Source of the DNA: Rubrivivax sp.
GTDB taxonomy: Bacteria > Pseudomonadota > Gammaproteobacteria > Burkholderiales > Burkholderiaceae_C
Direction of reading: 5' to 3'
NCBI GenBank assembly: GCA_020248915.1
Contig: JADCGP010000009.1
Span: 167,698 to 231,697 of the forward strand
DNA length: 64,000 nucleotides
This document shows positions 53,976 to 63,172 of the stretch, piece after piece. The notes under the pieces were generated by a model. That model saw nothing but the letters and a program-made list of their open reading frames with translations, searched no databases and was not told where the DNA came from. Made by a program: the position numbers and the translations under genes. How positions within the stretch are numbered: position 1 is the first letter of the stretch; each line of letters starts with the position of its first letter.

Positions 53976-56111
53976 TCAGCCGCTGACCAGGCGGATGCGT
54001 GCGGGCACGGGCTGCGCCGGGGTGCCCTGCGACAGGCGCTGCTCGAAAGTCAGCGGGTCGAGCGCGGGCGCGTGCAGCCAGCCCTGGAAGGTGTCGCAGC
54101 CGGCGGCACGCAGGAACTCGCGCTGCGCCTCCTGCTCCACCCCTTCGGCGACGGCGCGCACCTTCAGCGCGCGCGCCATCTGCAGGATCGCGCAGACGAT
54201 GCCGGCGTCGCTCTCGTCGCCGGGAAGGCCGCGCACGAAGGCGCGGTCGATCTTCAGCTTGCCGATCGGGAACCGCTTGAGGTAGGCCAGGCTCGAGTAC
54301 CCGGTGCCGAAGTCGTCGAGCGCCAGTCCGACACCCAGCCGCGCCAGCGCGTGCAGCCGGGGCAGCGCCTCGTCGGCGCCGTGCAGCAGGATCGACTCGG
54401 TCAGCTCGAGCTCGAGCAGTCGCGGCGGCAGCCCGTGCGCAGCCAGCACGTGCGCGACGCGGTCGACGAAGTGCGGCTGGTGGAACTGCAGGGTGGAGAT
54501 GTTGATCGCCACCGGCACCTCGTGCCCGCGCCGGTGCCACATCGCGGCCTGGCCGGCCGCCTGGGACAGCAGCCAGTCGCCGATCGGCACGATCAGACCG
54601 GTGTCCTCGGCGACGGGGACGAAGCGCGACGGAGGGACGTCACCGAACTCGGGGTCGCGCCAGCGCAGAAGCGCCTCGGCGCCGACGATGGCGCCACTGT
54701 CCAGGTCGACCTGCGGCTGGTACAGCAGCCGGAAGCGGCCGGCAGCCAGCGCCTGGCGCATCGCCTGCTCGAGCCGCATGTGCGCGCGCCGGTCGCCCTC
54801 GGAGCGTGCCTGGTGCATGCGCACGCCGGCCCGGCCACCTTGCTTGGCGTGCCGCATCGCTGCCTCGGCGTGGCGCATCAGGTCGTCGGCATCGCGGGTG
54901 TGCGCGGGCGCCAGCGCGATGCCGACCGAGCAGGTCAGCGTGAAATGCGCGTCGTCGCTGCCCGCAGGCTGCGCGACGGCATGAAGTACGCGGCGCGCCA
55001 CGATCTCCGCGGCATGCATGTCGGCCGACCGCAGCAGAAGTGCGAACTGGTCGCCCGCGATGCGTGCCAGCACATCGCCCGCGCGGCAGCACGAGGCCAG
55101 ACGCCGCGACACGCTGCGCAGCGCCTCGTCGCCCGCCTCGTGGCCCAGCGTCTCGTTGATCTGGCGGAAACGGTCGAGGTCGATCAGCAGCAGCGCGACG
55201 CCCTCGCTCGCCTGCGGCAGGTCCGCCAGCGCCGCCCCGAGATGCTCCGCGAAGTGGTGCCGGTTCGGCAGACCGGTCAGCGCGTCGCTGCGCTCGAGCT
55301 GCGCGATCCGCTCTGCAGCGGCCAGCCGCTCGGACAGGTCGCGGAACGCCCACACCCGGCCGCGCGGTCGGCCGTCGCGTATCAACGGCCGCGTCGCCGC
55401 CTCGAACACCCGGCCGTCGGCCAGCGCCAGCCGCTCGGTGGTCTCGCGCAGCGGCTGGTCGCGCAGCCCAGCCAGCAGGCGCGGGTAGTCCTCGCTGTCG
55501 ACGAGGCTGCGCCGCAGCCACACCTGCACCGCTGCGCCGTCGCCCTGCTGCAGCAGGTCGGCCGGCAGGGCCCACATCTCGGCGAAACGGCGGTTGAACG
55601 CGCTCACGCGACCGTCGAGGTCGGTGACCAGCAGCCCGTCGGCAGTCGACTCCAGCGTGGCCTGCAGGTCCGACAGGCGTGCCTCGCGCTCGTCGTCCAG
55701 GCGGCGCGCCTCCGTGCGGTCGGTCACCGTCACCAGCACGAGACCGCCGCCGATGCCGCCTGGGCCCAGGGGCCTGATGCTGCGCTCCGCGTGCATCGTC
55801 CGGGCGAGGTCCCCCGCGCGGCCCGGCGCGCCGATCGCCAGCACGGAGTCGCTGTGCAGCGAAGGCACCGGGCCGCCGGCGCTGGCTTCCTCCCAGTAGG
55901 CCATGTCCTCCGGCGACGCGGCCAACTCGAGGCTGGTGCGCCCGAGCAGCATCTGCGGCAGGCACCCAACAAGCGCCGCGGTGGCCGCGTTGACAGCCAC
56001 CACGCGCCCGCCGGCGGCCTCGGCCACCCAGGCCGGCCCGGGCAGGGCCTCGAGCATGGGCTGCAGCGCGGCGTGCGCGCCGGTTGCCGCGTGGCCGGTG
56101 CGCAGCTCCAT
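53976..56111 (-). CDS. PAS-PAS-GGDEF-EAL protein; EAL intact, GGDEF degenerate
   Basis: 711 residues. Two PAS-like sensor domains (about 20-130 and 145-255), then a GGDEF domain whose signature is AGDQF at 352-356 instead of GGDEF, and an EAL domain (about 455-705) with EALLRW at 479, NISTLQFHQ, LTESILL, LDDFGTGYSS and EGVEQEAQ. The degenerate GGDEF probably does not make c-di-GMP and may only bind GTP; the EAL domain is likely the active phosphodiesterase. It follows the HD-GYP gene by 3 nt. Confidence 0.92.
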   Translation of the reverse strand: MELRTGHAATGAHAALQPMLEALPGPAWVAEAAGGRVVAVNAATAALVGCLPQMLLGRTSLELAASPEDMAYWEEASAGGPVPSLHSDSVLAIGAPGRAGDLARTMHAERSIRPLGPGGIGGGLVLVTVTDRTEARRLDDEREARLSDLQATLESTADGLLVTDLDGRVSAFNRRFAEMWALPADLLQQGDGAAVQVWLRRSLVDSEDYPRLLAGLRDQPLRETTERLALADGRVFEAATRPLIRDGRPRGRVWAFRDLSERLAAAERIAQLERSDALTGLPNRHHFAEHLGAALADLPQASEGVALLLIDLDRFRQINETLGHEAGDEALRSVSRRLASCCRAGDVLARIAGDQFALLLRSADMHAAEIVARRVLHAVAQPAGSDDAHFTLTCSVGIALAPAHTRDADDLMRHAEAAMRHAKQGGRAGVRMHQARSEGDRRAHMRLEQAMRQALAAGRFRLLYQPQVDLDSGAIVGAEALLRWRDPEFGDVPPSRFVPVAEDTGLIVPIGDWLLSQAAGQAAMWHRRGHEVPVAINISTLQFHQPHFVDRVAHVLAAHGLPPRLLELELTESILLHGADEALPRLHALARLGVGLALDDFGTGYSSLAYLKRFPIGKLKIDRAFVRGLPGDESDAGIVCAILQMARALKVRAVAEGVEQEAQREFLRAAGCDTFQGWLHAPALDPLTFEQRLSQGTPAQPVPARIRLVSG

Positions 56112-56114
56112 CGG

Positions 56115-57434
56115 CTAGCTCGCCAGCGCCGCTCCGGGTGCCACCAGCGGCACCGCGGCCGGGGCCGACCCGAGCGGTTCGAAGAAGTAGGCCACGCGCG
56201 GTCGCGGGTCGAGGTACTCGGCCGTGGCAGGCGGCAGCCGCGCGGCGGCCAGGCTGCGCCGGATGCCCAGGCGCGGCGACTCCTCCAGGTCCATCAGCAG
56301 CGCTTCGCGGCGCGGCACCCTGGGGTCGTGGACGAGCACGCGCGGCTTCAGCGAGCGCGTCGTGTTGGCACCCACGACGAGCCCGAAGCGGTCGTCGGTG
56401 AGCTGCACCAGCGAGCCTGCCGGATAGACGCCCATCATCCGGATGAAGGCGCCGAGCACGTGAGGGTCGTGGCGGGTGCGGCCCTGGGCGAACACCATTG
56501 CCACGGCCTCGTGCGGCGTCAGCGGCGGCACGCGGCCCTGCGGGTTGCACAGGTTGTCGTAGCGGTTGGCGATGCCCACGATGCGGCTGGCCAGAGTCAT
56601 CTGGTCGCCGCCCAACCGGCTCGGGAAGCCGCTCGCGTCGGCGTGCTCGTGGTGCTGCGCCAGCACCGCCAGCGCGGCGTCGGCGATGTCCATCCGGCGG
56701 CCCAGCGCCACGCCCTTGGCGACATGCTCGCGGTAGGCGGCCACCTCCGACGTGCTGGCCCCGGGCTCGAGGTGGCGCACGCGGTCCGGCAGCTCGACCT
56801 TGCCCAGGTCGTGCAGCATCGCGCCCAGGCCCAGGTCGTGCAGCTCGCCGTCGTCCATGCCGAGGGCGCGGCCGAGCAGCAGCGAGACGATGGTGACGTT
56901 CAAAGCGTGCGCGGCGGGGCGGTCGCCGCCGCCGGCGGCGACCAGCCGGATGCCGATCTCGTCGCTCAGGCGCAGCTTGGCCACCAGCGCGCCGATCAGC
57001 GTCCGGGTGGCCTCGCGCGCCTCGGCCGGCCGCGCGATCGCCACGTCGACCGCGGCGCGCCACGCCTTGGCGGCCTCGGCGAACTGGCGGTCGCACTGCT
57101 GCTGCACCTCGCGCTGGGCGTCGAGCCGCTCCCGGTTGCGGCGTGCGGCGGCGTCCTCGGCCGTCTCGGAGGCCGCGGCACCGGCGGCGCCCGCATCCGC
57201 CGCATCGGGGTGGTCAGGGTCTGCGGCCCCGGCCGGCGGTGTCGCGGGCGCGGGCAGCGCGCTGCGCTCCGGGCTCCAGCGCACCTGCGCCAGCCCCAGG
57301 CCGCGGATCACCGCGATCTCCTCGGGCTCGGTGATACGGAAGCTCGACAGCGGGAACGGGTGCGACAGCCAGCCGACGTCGAGGTGGACGTACATCCCGA
57401 CTTCGAGGTGCTCGACGGCGATCGTGCTGGACAT
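56115..57434 (-). CDS. HD-GYP domain protein (c-di-GMP phosphodiesterase)
   Basis: 439 residues. An N-terminal DUF3391 domain (IAVEHLEVGMYVHLDVGWLSHPFPLSSFRI), an Ala-rich linker with a coiled segment (85-130), and an HD-GYP domain with His176, HD at 208-209 in MLHDLGKVELP, and HH at 261-262. The GYP signature is GFP (269-271). Hydrolysis of c-di-GMP is expected. First gene of a run to 51329; the stop is only 3 nt before the EAL start. Confidence 0.9.
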   Translation of the reverse strand: MSSTIAVEHLEVGMYVHLDVGWLSHPFPLSSFRITEPEEIAVIRGLGLAQVRWSPERSALPAPATPPAGAADPDHPDAADAGAAGAAASETAEDAAARRNRERLDAQREVQQQCDRQFAEAAKAWRAAVDVAIARPAEAREATRTLIGALVAKLRLSDEIGIRLVAAGGGDRPAAHALNVTIVSLLLGRALGMDDGELHDLGLGAMLHDLGKVELPDRVRHLEPGASTSEVAAYREHVAKGVALGRRMDIADAALAVLAQHHEHADASGFPSRLGGDQMTLASRIVGIANRYDNLCNPQGRVPPLTPHEAVAMVFAQGRTRHDPHVLGAFIRMMGVYPAGSLVQLTDDRFGLVVGANTTRSLKPRVLVHDPRVPRREALLMDLEESPRLGIRRSLAAARLPPATAEYLDPRPRVAYFFEPLGSAPAAVPLVAPGAALAS

Positions 57435-57749
57435 CGTTCCCGCTCCGCGAACGGCTCCCCAAGGGCCCCATGCCCCAGGCGCAGTGCGCCCCTGGAATTC
57501 GGGTGTGCGGCGCCGGGACTTGAGCGCAGGGACCGGCGCCGCTGCGCGGGCCGTGCGCTAGTTGGCGCGCGCCGACATCCGGCAAACCCCCCATGCCCCC
57601 GGCCGCCGCCGGCAGGCATCCTGCCGGACTGCGCAGCGGACTCCGGGCACGCCCCGGGGCCCGGCGGCGCCGCGGCCGCCCGGCGGCGGCCTCGCTGCGG
57701 TTTTGCAGCGGTTTCGCGCCACCACCCACGGACTTCCGGAGATCCGACG
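57435..57749. other. Divergent region with hairpins between HD-GYP and the binding-protein gene
   Basis: 315 bases without a gene. A perfect hairpin CCGGCAGG/CCTGCCGG with a CAT loop sits at 57609-57627, and CGCTGC/GCAGCG with a GGTTTT loop at 57693-57710, 40 nt before the ABC-binding-protein ATG. Promoters for both directions must lie here but none is clear. Confidence 0.5.
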
Positions 57750-58934
57750 ATGACCTTCCCGCCCTCCCTGCGCCCGGCCGCCCTGCTCGTGCCGCTGGCC
57801 GCCGCCCTTGCGCTGGCCACCGCGCCGGCCGTTGCGCAGAACGCGCCGCCCGTCAAGGTGGGCTTCATGCTCCCGTCCACCGGCACCTTCGCGGCGCTGG
57901 GCGACATGATCGAGAAGGGCTTCCGGATGTACGTGCAGGAGCAGGGCGGCAAGCTCGGCGGGCGCGAGATCCAGTACTTCCGGGTCGACGACGAGAGCGA
58001 CCCGAGCAAGGCCACCGACAACGTCAACCGGCTGATCAAGCGCGACCAGGTCGACGTCGTCGTCGGCACCGTGCACAGCGGCGTGGCGCTGGCGATGGCG
58101 CGTGCCGCGCGCGAGAGCAACACCATCCTGATCGTGCCCAATGCCGGCGCCGACGCGATCACCGGCCCGCTGTGCGCGCCCAACATCGTGCGCTCGAGCT
58201 TCAGCAACTGGCAGCCGGGCTACGCCGCCGGCGTGATGGCCACGCAGAAGGGCTACAAGCGCGCCGTCTCGATCTACTGGAACTACGCCGCCGGCCAGGA
58301 GAGCGGCAAGGGCTTCGCCGAGGCCTTCGAGAAGGGCGGCGGCAAGGTGCTCAAGGAGCTGACGCTGCCTTTCCCGAACGTCGAGTTCCAGGCCCTGCTC
58401 ACCGAGATCGCCGCGCTGAAGCCCGACGTCGTGTTCGCCTTCTTCGCTGGTGCGGGCGCTGCCAAGTTCGTCAAGGACTACGACGCCGCGGGCCTCAAGC
58501 GCACGATCCCGCTGGTCGGCTCGGGGTTCCTGACCGACGGCGTGCTCGAGGCGCAGGGCGACTCGGCCCAGGGCATGATGACCGCGCTGCACTACGCCGA
58601 CGGCATCAACACGCCGCGCAACAACCAGTTCCGTACCAGGTTCGCGGTTCAGTACAAGCTCAACCCCGACGTCTACGCGGTGCAGGGCTACGACGCGGCG
58701 CAGATCCTCGCCGCCGGCCTGAACGCGGTGAAGGGCGACCTGAAGCAGCGCGACGCGATGCTGGCCGCGATGCGCAAGACCCCGATCGACAGCCCGCGCG
58801 GCAGGTACACGCTCGCCGCGGCCGGCAACCCGATCCAGGACTTCTACATCCGCGAGGTCAAGGGCCGCGAGAACCTGATGACGGGCATCTCGGTCAAGGT
58901 GCTGGCCGACCCGGCGCGCGGCTGCCGGATGTGA
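57750..58934 (+). CDS. Branched-chain-amino-acid-type ABC substrate-binding protein
   Basis: 394 residues. Signal peptide (about 1-30, ending AVAQ), then periplasmic-binding-protein type I segments: KVGFMLPSTGTFAALGDMIEKGF, VVVGTVHSGVALAMARAARESNTILIVPNAGADAITG, IPLVGSGFLTDG and YAVQGYDAAQIL. The ligand is not readable. No cognate permease or ATPase genes follow, so it is an orphan binding protein here. Confidence 0.92.
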   Translation: MTFPPSLRPAALLVPLAAALALATAPAVAQNAPPVKVGFMLPSTGTFAALGDMIEKGFRMYVQEQGGKLGGREIQYFRVDDESDPSKATDNVNRLIKRDQVDVVVGTVHSGVALAMARAARESNTILIVPNAGADAITGPLCAPNIVRSSFSNWQPGYAAGVMATQKGYKRAVSIYWNYAAGQESGKGFAEAFEKGGGKVLKELTLPFPNVEFQALLTEIAALKPDVVFAFFAGAGAAKFVKDYDAAGLKRTIPLVGSGFLTDGVLEAQGDSAQGMMTALHYADGINTPRNNQFRTRFAVQYKLNPDVYAVQGYDAAQILAAGLNAVKGDLKQRDAMLAAMRKTPIDSPRGRYTLAAAGNPIQDFYIREVKGRENLMTGISVKVLADPARGCRM

Positions 58935-58959
58935 GCGGGCGCGGCGGCGCCTTGCCCTT

Positions 58960-59835
58960 TCAGCGCCGCCGCATCTCGAGCCACAGCAGGTACAGCCCGC
59001 TCGACACGACGACCAGCGCGCCGGCGATGACGAAGGCGTCGGGCACCTGCGCGAAGACGAGCCAGCCGCCGAGCGTCATGTAGACGATCTGCTGGTACAG
59101 GAAGGGCCCCAGCACCGCTGCCGACGCGTGGCGGTGGGCGCGCGCCACGCACAGGTGTCCGATGCCGCCCATCAGGCCGGTGACGCAGATCAGCACCCAC
59201 GACAGCGCGTCGGGCGGCCAGACCCAGGCCGCCAGCGCGAACGGCGCCAGCAGCAGCGCGGCGCCGGCGGCCGACAGCCACTGCATCGACTCCGGCGTCT
59301 CGGTGGCGGCCATGCGCCGCGTCAGCAGGTTGAAGGCGGCGTAGAGCACGGCGTTGCCCGCCGACAGCAGGATCGCCGGGTGGAAGGCCTGCGTGCCGGG
59401 CCGGATCACCAGCAGCACGCCGGCGAACCCGCAGACGATGGCCGCCCAGCGCCGGGCGTCGAGCCGCTCGCCGAGCCACCACGCCGACAGCAGCGCGATC
59501 AGGATCGGCACCGAGAACTGCAGCGCCCCGGTCTCGGCCAGCTGCAGGTACTGCAGGGCCCAGAAGTTGAGCGCGGTCATGCAGGCCAGCATCGCCGCGC
59601 GCAGCGCCTGCAGCCGCGCGCTGTGCACCCGCACCAGCGCCCGGCCGGCCAGCGGGGCCAGCAGCAGGCCCATCAGCACCACGTGGGTGACGAACCGCAG
59701 CCACACCACCTCCACCACCGGCAGCGACTGGACCAGCCACTTGGCGGCGGTGTCCAGCGCGGCGAAGCACAGCGTGGCCAGCGAGACCAGGGCGATGCCG
59801 ATGCGGCGGTGCCGGGGGTCGTCGTCGTGCAGCAT
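58960..59835 (-). CDS. EamA/DMT-family inner-membrane transporter
   Basis: 291 residues from ATG 59835. Ten membrane helices in two EamA repeats (for example ALNFWALQYLQLAETGALQFSVPILIALLSAWWLGERLDARRWAAI and its second-half equivalent). RhaT/EamA proteins export metabolites; no substrate can be read. Convergent with the binding-protein gene and divergent from the Dabb gene. Confidence 0.9.
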   Translation of the reverse strand: MLHDDDPRHRRIGIALVSLATLCFAALDTAAKWLVQSLPVVEVVWLRFVTHVVLMGLLLAPLAGRALVRVHSARLQALRAAMLACMTALNFWALQYLQLAETGALQFSVPILIALLSAWWLGERLDARRWAAIVCGFAGVLLVIRPGTQAFHPAILLSAGNAVLYAAFNLLTRRMAATETPESMQWLSAAGAALLLAPFALAAWVWPPDALSWVLICVTGLMGGIGHLCVARAHRHASAAVLGPFLYQQIVYMTLGGWLVFAQVPDAFVIAGALVVVSSGLYLLWLEMRRR

Positions 59836-59896
59836 CGGCTGCGATCGTAGGCCCCCGGCGCGTAGACTGCCGCGGCCGACCCGAAGGAGTGCCATC

Positions 59897-60196
59897 TTGA
59901 TCCTCGAACTCGCCGACATCCGCATCGCCCCCGGCCGGCAGGCCGAATTCGACGAGGCCATCCAGCGCGGCCTCACCACCGTCATCGCGCGGGCCCGCGG
60001 CATGCGCGGCTGGAAGGTCAACCGCGGCATCGAGAGCCCCGAGCGCTACGTGCTGCAGATCTTCTGGGACACGCTCGAGGATCACACGGTGCACTTCCGC
60101 GGCGGGCCGCTGTTCGCCGAGTGGCGCGCCATCGTCGGCCCGTTCTTCGCGGCGCCCCCGGTGGTGGAGCACTTCGAGCTGGTGGGCAAGGCGTGA
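59897..60196 (+). CDS. Dabb/antibiotic-biosynthesis-monooxygenase-like small protein
   Basis: 99 residues from TTG 59897, with GAAGGAG seven nt upstream. Ferredoxin-like ABM/Dabb pattern: LILELADIRIAPGRQAEFDEAIQRGL ... YVLQIFWDTLEDHTVHFRGGPLF. Such dimers act as small monooxygenases or binding proteins. Its stop overlaps the next gene's GTG, so translation is coupled to the M20 peptidase. Confidence 0.8.
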   Translation: MILELADIRIAPGRQAEFDEAIQRGLTTVIARARGMRGWKVNRGIESPERYVLQIFWDTLEDHTVHFRGGPLFAEWRAIVGPFFAAPPVVEHFELVGKA

Positions 60197-61689
60197 GCGC
60201 GGTCGCCGGCGCGCGCGCCGCGGCGGGCGACGCCGCCGCGGGCGCCGCCGTCCCCGCCACGGGCCGCGCCGCGGCGCTGGCCGCCGCTGCCGCGCACTTC
60301 GACTCCGGCGAGTTCGTCGCCGACCTGGCGCGCCGCGTCGCGATCCGCACCGCGAGCCAGGACGCGGCGAGCGGCCCGGCGCTGCACGCCTACCTGGCCG
60401 ACGAGCTGATGCCGTCGCTCGCCGCGCTGGGTTTCGCCGTGACCATCCACCCGAACCCCGAGCCGGCGCCGGCCGCGGCGGGCGCGCCGGCCCCCGGCCC
60501 GCTGCTGGTCGCGACGCGCCACGAGGGCGACGACCTGCCCACCGTGCTGGCCTACGGCCACGCCGACGTGATCCGCGGCCAGGACGCGTCGTGGACCCGC
60601 GGTGCCGGGCCGTGGCAGCTCGCCGTCGAGGGCGAGCGGATCTACGGCCGCGGCACGGCCGACAACAAGGGCCAGCACAGCATCAACCTCGCGGCGCTGG
60701 CGCTGGTGCTGCGGGCGCGCGGCGGCCGCCTCGGATTCAACGTCAAGTGGCTCGTCGAGACGGGCGAGGAGACCGGCTCGCCGGGCCTGGCCGCGTTCTG
60801 CGCACGCGAGCGCGAGGCGCTGGCCGCCGACGTGCTGATCGCCAGCGACGGCCCGCGCCAGCGGCGCGAGCGGCCGACGCTCTTCCTCGGCTCGCGCGGG
60901 GTCGCCAACTTCGATCTGTCCCTCACGCTGCGCGAGGGCGCGCACCACAGCGGCAACTGGGGCGGTCTGCTGCGCAACCCGGGCACCGTGCTCGCGAACG
61001 CGATCGCCAGCCTGGTCGACGGCCAGGGCGTGATCCGCGTGCCGGCGCTGCGGCCGCCGTCGATCCCGGCCAACGTCCGCGCGGCGCTTGCCGGGCTCGA
61101 GTTCGGCGGCGATCCGGGCGACCCGGCGGTCGACCGCGACTGGGGCGAGCCCGGGCTGACGCCGGCCGAGCGCGTGATCGCCTGGAACACGCTCGAGGTG
61201 CTGGCGATGGTCGCCGGCAACCCGCAGCACCCGGTCAACGCCATACCACCCTCGGCGCGCGCGACGCTGCATGTCCGCTTCGTCGTCGGCACCGCGGCCT
61301 GCCGCTCGCCGGCGGCGCTGCGCGCGGCGGTGCGCGAGCACCTGGACGCGCACGGGTTCGGGGACGTCGAGGTCGGCGAGCCGGTGGTGATGGCCGCGAC
61401 GCGGCTCGACCCCGACGATGCGTGGGTGCGCTTCGCGCTCGCCTCCATCGAGCGCAGCACCGGCCGGCCGCCCGTGCTGTTGCCCAACCTCGGCGGCAGC
61501 CTGCCCAACGACGTGTTCGCCGACATCCTGGGCCTGCCCACGGTGTGGGTGCCCCACAGCTACCCGGGCTGCTGCCAGCACGCGCCCGACGAGCACCTTC
61601 TCGCGCCGGTCGTGCGCGAGGCGCTGCAGGTCATGGCGGGCCTGTACTGGGATCTCGGCGAGCAGGCCGCCGCGCTGCCGCGGCGCTGA
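60193..61689 (+). CDS. M20-family metallopeptidase
   Basis: 498 residues from GTG 60193 (GTGA overlap with the previous stop). Dinuclear zinc motifs VLAYGHADVI (His, Asp), IYGRGTADNKGQ and WLVETGEETGSPG (Glu-Glu) with dimerisation domain and C-terminal His (VPHSYPGCCQHAPDEH). Probable dipeptidase, amidase or deacetylase. The ~20 residues before AALAAAAAHFDSGEF are Ala-rich, so a slightly later start is possible. Confidence 0.9.
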   Translation: MSAVAGARAAAGDAAAGAAVPATGRAAALAAAAAHFDSGEFVADLARRVAIRTASQDAASGPALHAYLADELMPSLAALGFAVTIHPNPEPAPAAAGAPAPGPLLVATRHEGDDLPTVLAYGHADVIRGQDASWTRGAGPWQLAVEGERIYGRGTADNKGQHSINLAALALVLRARGGRLGFNVKWLVETGEETGSPGLAAFCAREREALAADVLIASDGPRQRRERPTLFLGSRGVANFDLSLTLREGAHHSGNWGGLLRNPGTVLANAIASLVDGQGVIRVPALRPPSIPANVRAALAGLEFGGDPGDPAVDRDWGEPGLTPAERVIAWNTLEVLAMVAGNPQHPVNAIPPSARATLHVRFVVGTAACRSPAALRAAVREHLDAHGFGDVEVGEPVVMAATRLDPDDAWVRFALASIERSTGRPPVLLPNLGGSLPNDVFADILGLPTVWVPHSYPGCCQHAPDEHLLAPVVREALQVMAGLYWDLGEQAAALPRR

Positions 61690-61843
61690 GCCGGGCCAGG
61701 CCGGCCGCGCCATGTTTGCGCCTGCGCAAGCCCGGCGCAGGGGCGGCACGGTGCAATGCGATCGGGGTCCCGACCCCGCCGGTGTGCGGCGCTCGCGGCG
61801 CGGCTGCCGGCCTGGTTCCGTCCGCTGCCGCGCTGGAGTCGCC

Positions 61844-62293
61844 ATGTCCACCGCCTTCGCTTCGCGCGCATCCTGCGCCTCCCAACTTGTTGTCGCCGTC
61901 GCCGCCGCCGTCTCGTTGCTCGGGGCGCAGGTCGCGCAGGCCCAGACCGCCGCCGCCACCACGCCTGCCGAACTGCTGGCCGGCTATGCCGCCGAGGCGG
62001 GCGCCCCGGCCTCGCCGGCCCGCGGCGAGAAGCTCTACCGGACCAACTTCGGCAAGGAGATGGGCTGGAGCTGCGCCTCGTGCCACACCGGCAACCCGGC
62101 CCGCGACGGCCGCCACGACGTGACCGAGAAGACGATCAAGCCGCTCGCCCCGGCGGCCAACCCGGCGCGCTTCACCGACCGCAGGCAGGTCGAGTTCTTC
62201 TTCAAGCTCAATTGCAAGGACGTGCTCGGCCGCGAGTGCAGTGCGCAGGAGAAGGCCGACGTGCTCGCCTGGCTGCTGACGCAGAAGCCCTGA
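61844..62293 (+). CDS. SHP-type (DUF1924) c-type cytochrome
   Basis: 149 residues with signal peptide (about 1-32). One haem motif CASCH in WSCASCHTGNPARDGRHDVTEKTIKPLAP, then FTDRRQVEFFFKLNCKDVLGRECSAQEKADVLAWLL. The pair of late Cys (NCKDVLGREC) is the disulfide seen in sphaeroides haem protein, and an Asn nearby could be the displaceable axial ligand. Such haems bind O2 or NO; a diode-like electron-transfer role is plausible. Haem-transfer partners are not adjacent. Confidence 0.82.
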   Translation: MSTAFASRASCASQLVVAVAAAVSLLGAQVAQAQTAAATTPAELLAGYAAEAGAPASPARGEKLYRTNFGKEMGWSCASCHTGNPARDGRHDVTEKTIKPLAPAANPARFTDRRQVEFFFKLNCKDVLGRECSAQEKADVLAWLLTQKP

Positions 62294-62318
62294 GCGCCGG
62301 GCGGCCGCGGCCTGTGTC

Positions 62319-63056
62319 TCAGGCGGCCGCCACCAGCACGACGTCGAAGCGGATCAGCTCGGCCCCGGACTGCGTGCCGGCGCCCGCCACCGCCGCGCTG
62401 CCGGTGGCCGCGACGAGCCGGCGCATCGCCTCCGAGCGCATCAGTTCGGCGTGGTCGGCGTGCGCGCCGGCCGGCCGGCGCGCTGCCACCGTGTCCAGGT
62501 CGGCCTGCGTGACCAGCAGGTCGCGGCCAGCCGCGCGCACCGCGACGTGGATGTGCGGCACGAAGGTCCACGGCACGAAGCCGAACAGCGTGCGCTTGTA
62601 CCCGCCCGGCCGGATCGTCCGGAAGGCGAACCAGCCCTCGGCGTCGACCTCCGACTCGCCGTGGCCACGGAAGGCCGGGTCGGGCCGGCCGTGCCCCGGC
62701 GTCTCGCCGGGGTGGTAGTCGTAGCGGCCGGTGGCGTTGGCCTGCCACACCTGCACCTGCAGACCCGGTTGCGGGCGACCGCCGGTGTCGAGCAGCCGGC
62801 CCGCGAGCACCAGCGGCTTGCCGGGCGAGGAGGCGTCGCGCGAGGTCATCAGGTCGATGCCGCCCCAGGTGGTTCCCTTCGGCGGCCGGTACGGGCCCTC
62901 GAAGTCGCCGGAGGTGGGGCGCAGCTGCTGCGCGCCCGCGGGGGTGTTGGCCAGCAGGCCGCCGGCCCCGAGGGCCGCGGCGGCCGAGGCGAGCAGCGTG
63001 GCGTGGAAGCGGCGGCGCGGCTGGAGTTGCGCGGCGCGGGGATCGGACGGGTGCAT
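62319..63056 (-). CDS. Intradiol ring-cleavage dioxygenase-like protein with Tat signal
   Basis: 245 residues from ATG 63056 with AAGGAG upstream. A twin-arginine signal (PRRRFHATLLASAAAALGAGG) exports it. The intradiol-dioxygenase core is seen in PLVLAGRLLDTGGRPQPGLQVQVWQANATGRYDYHPG (first Tyr ligand), IRPGGYKR (second Tyr) and PHIHVAV (His-x-His); the Fe(III) site Tyr-Tyr-His-His appears complete. Periplasmic location is unusual for a ring-cleavage enzyme and is shared by some uncharacterised relatives. Confidence 0.85.
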   Translation of the reverse strand: MHPSDPRAAQLQPRRRFHATLLASAAAALGAGGLLANTPAGAQQLRPTSGDFEGPYRPPKGTTWGGIDLMTSRDASSPGKPLVLAGRLLDTGGRPQPGLQVQVWQANATGRYDYHPGETPGHGRPDPAFRGHGESEVDAEGWFAFRTIRPGGYKRTLFGFVPWTFVPHIHVAVRAAGRDLLVTQADLDTVAARRPAGAHADHAELMRSEAMRRLVAATGSAAVAGAGTQSGAELIRFDVVLVAAA

Positions 63057-63122
63057 CGTGAGCTCCTTCGAGAGGGGTTTCGCAACGGGTGGGGCTGCAT
63101 CGGCAGCCGGTTCCCATGATGC

Positions 63123-63134
63123 GAGCAATTGCTC
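63123..63134. promoter_or_regulatory. Perfect palindrome between dioxygenase and TetR genes (operator candidate)
   Basis: GAGCAATTGCTC, a 12-bp perfect palindrome, immediately followed by CATAAT (63134-63139), a fair -10 for the TetR gene. Its location between divergent genes, one encoding a TetR repressor, is the classic operator arrangement. Confidence 0.6.
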
Positions 63135-63172
63135 ATAATGCGTACTCGCGTTCTGTCTGCAGGAGCCTGCCC

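Noticed and set aside
53526..57749. Plus-strand open frame running into the ABC binding-protein gene, suggesting an 1802-residue protein
   Set aside because: The first 1400 codons are antisense to the EAL and HD-GYP genes and low in complexity. The real gene starts at 57750 with a signal peptide.
61760..61790. CGGGGTC/GACCCCG inverted repeat before the SHP-like cytochrome as a terminator
   Set aside because: The stem leaves at most a 2-4 nt loop and there is no T-run; too weak to call.
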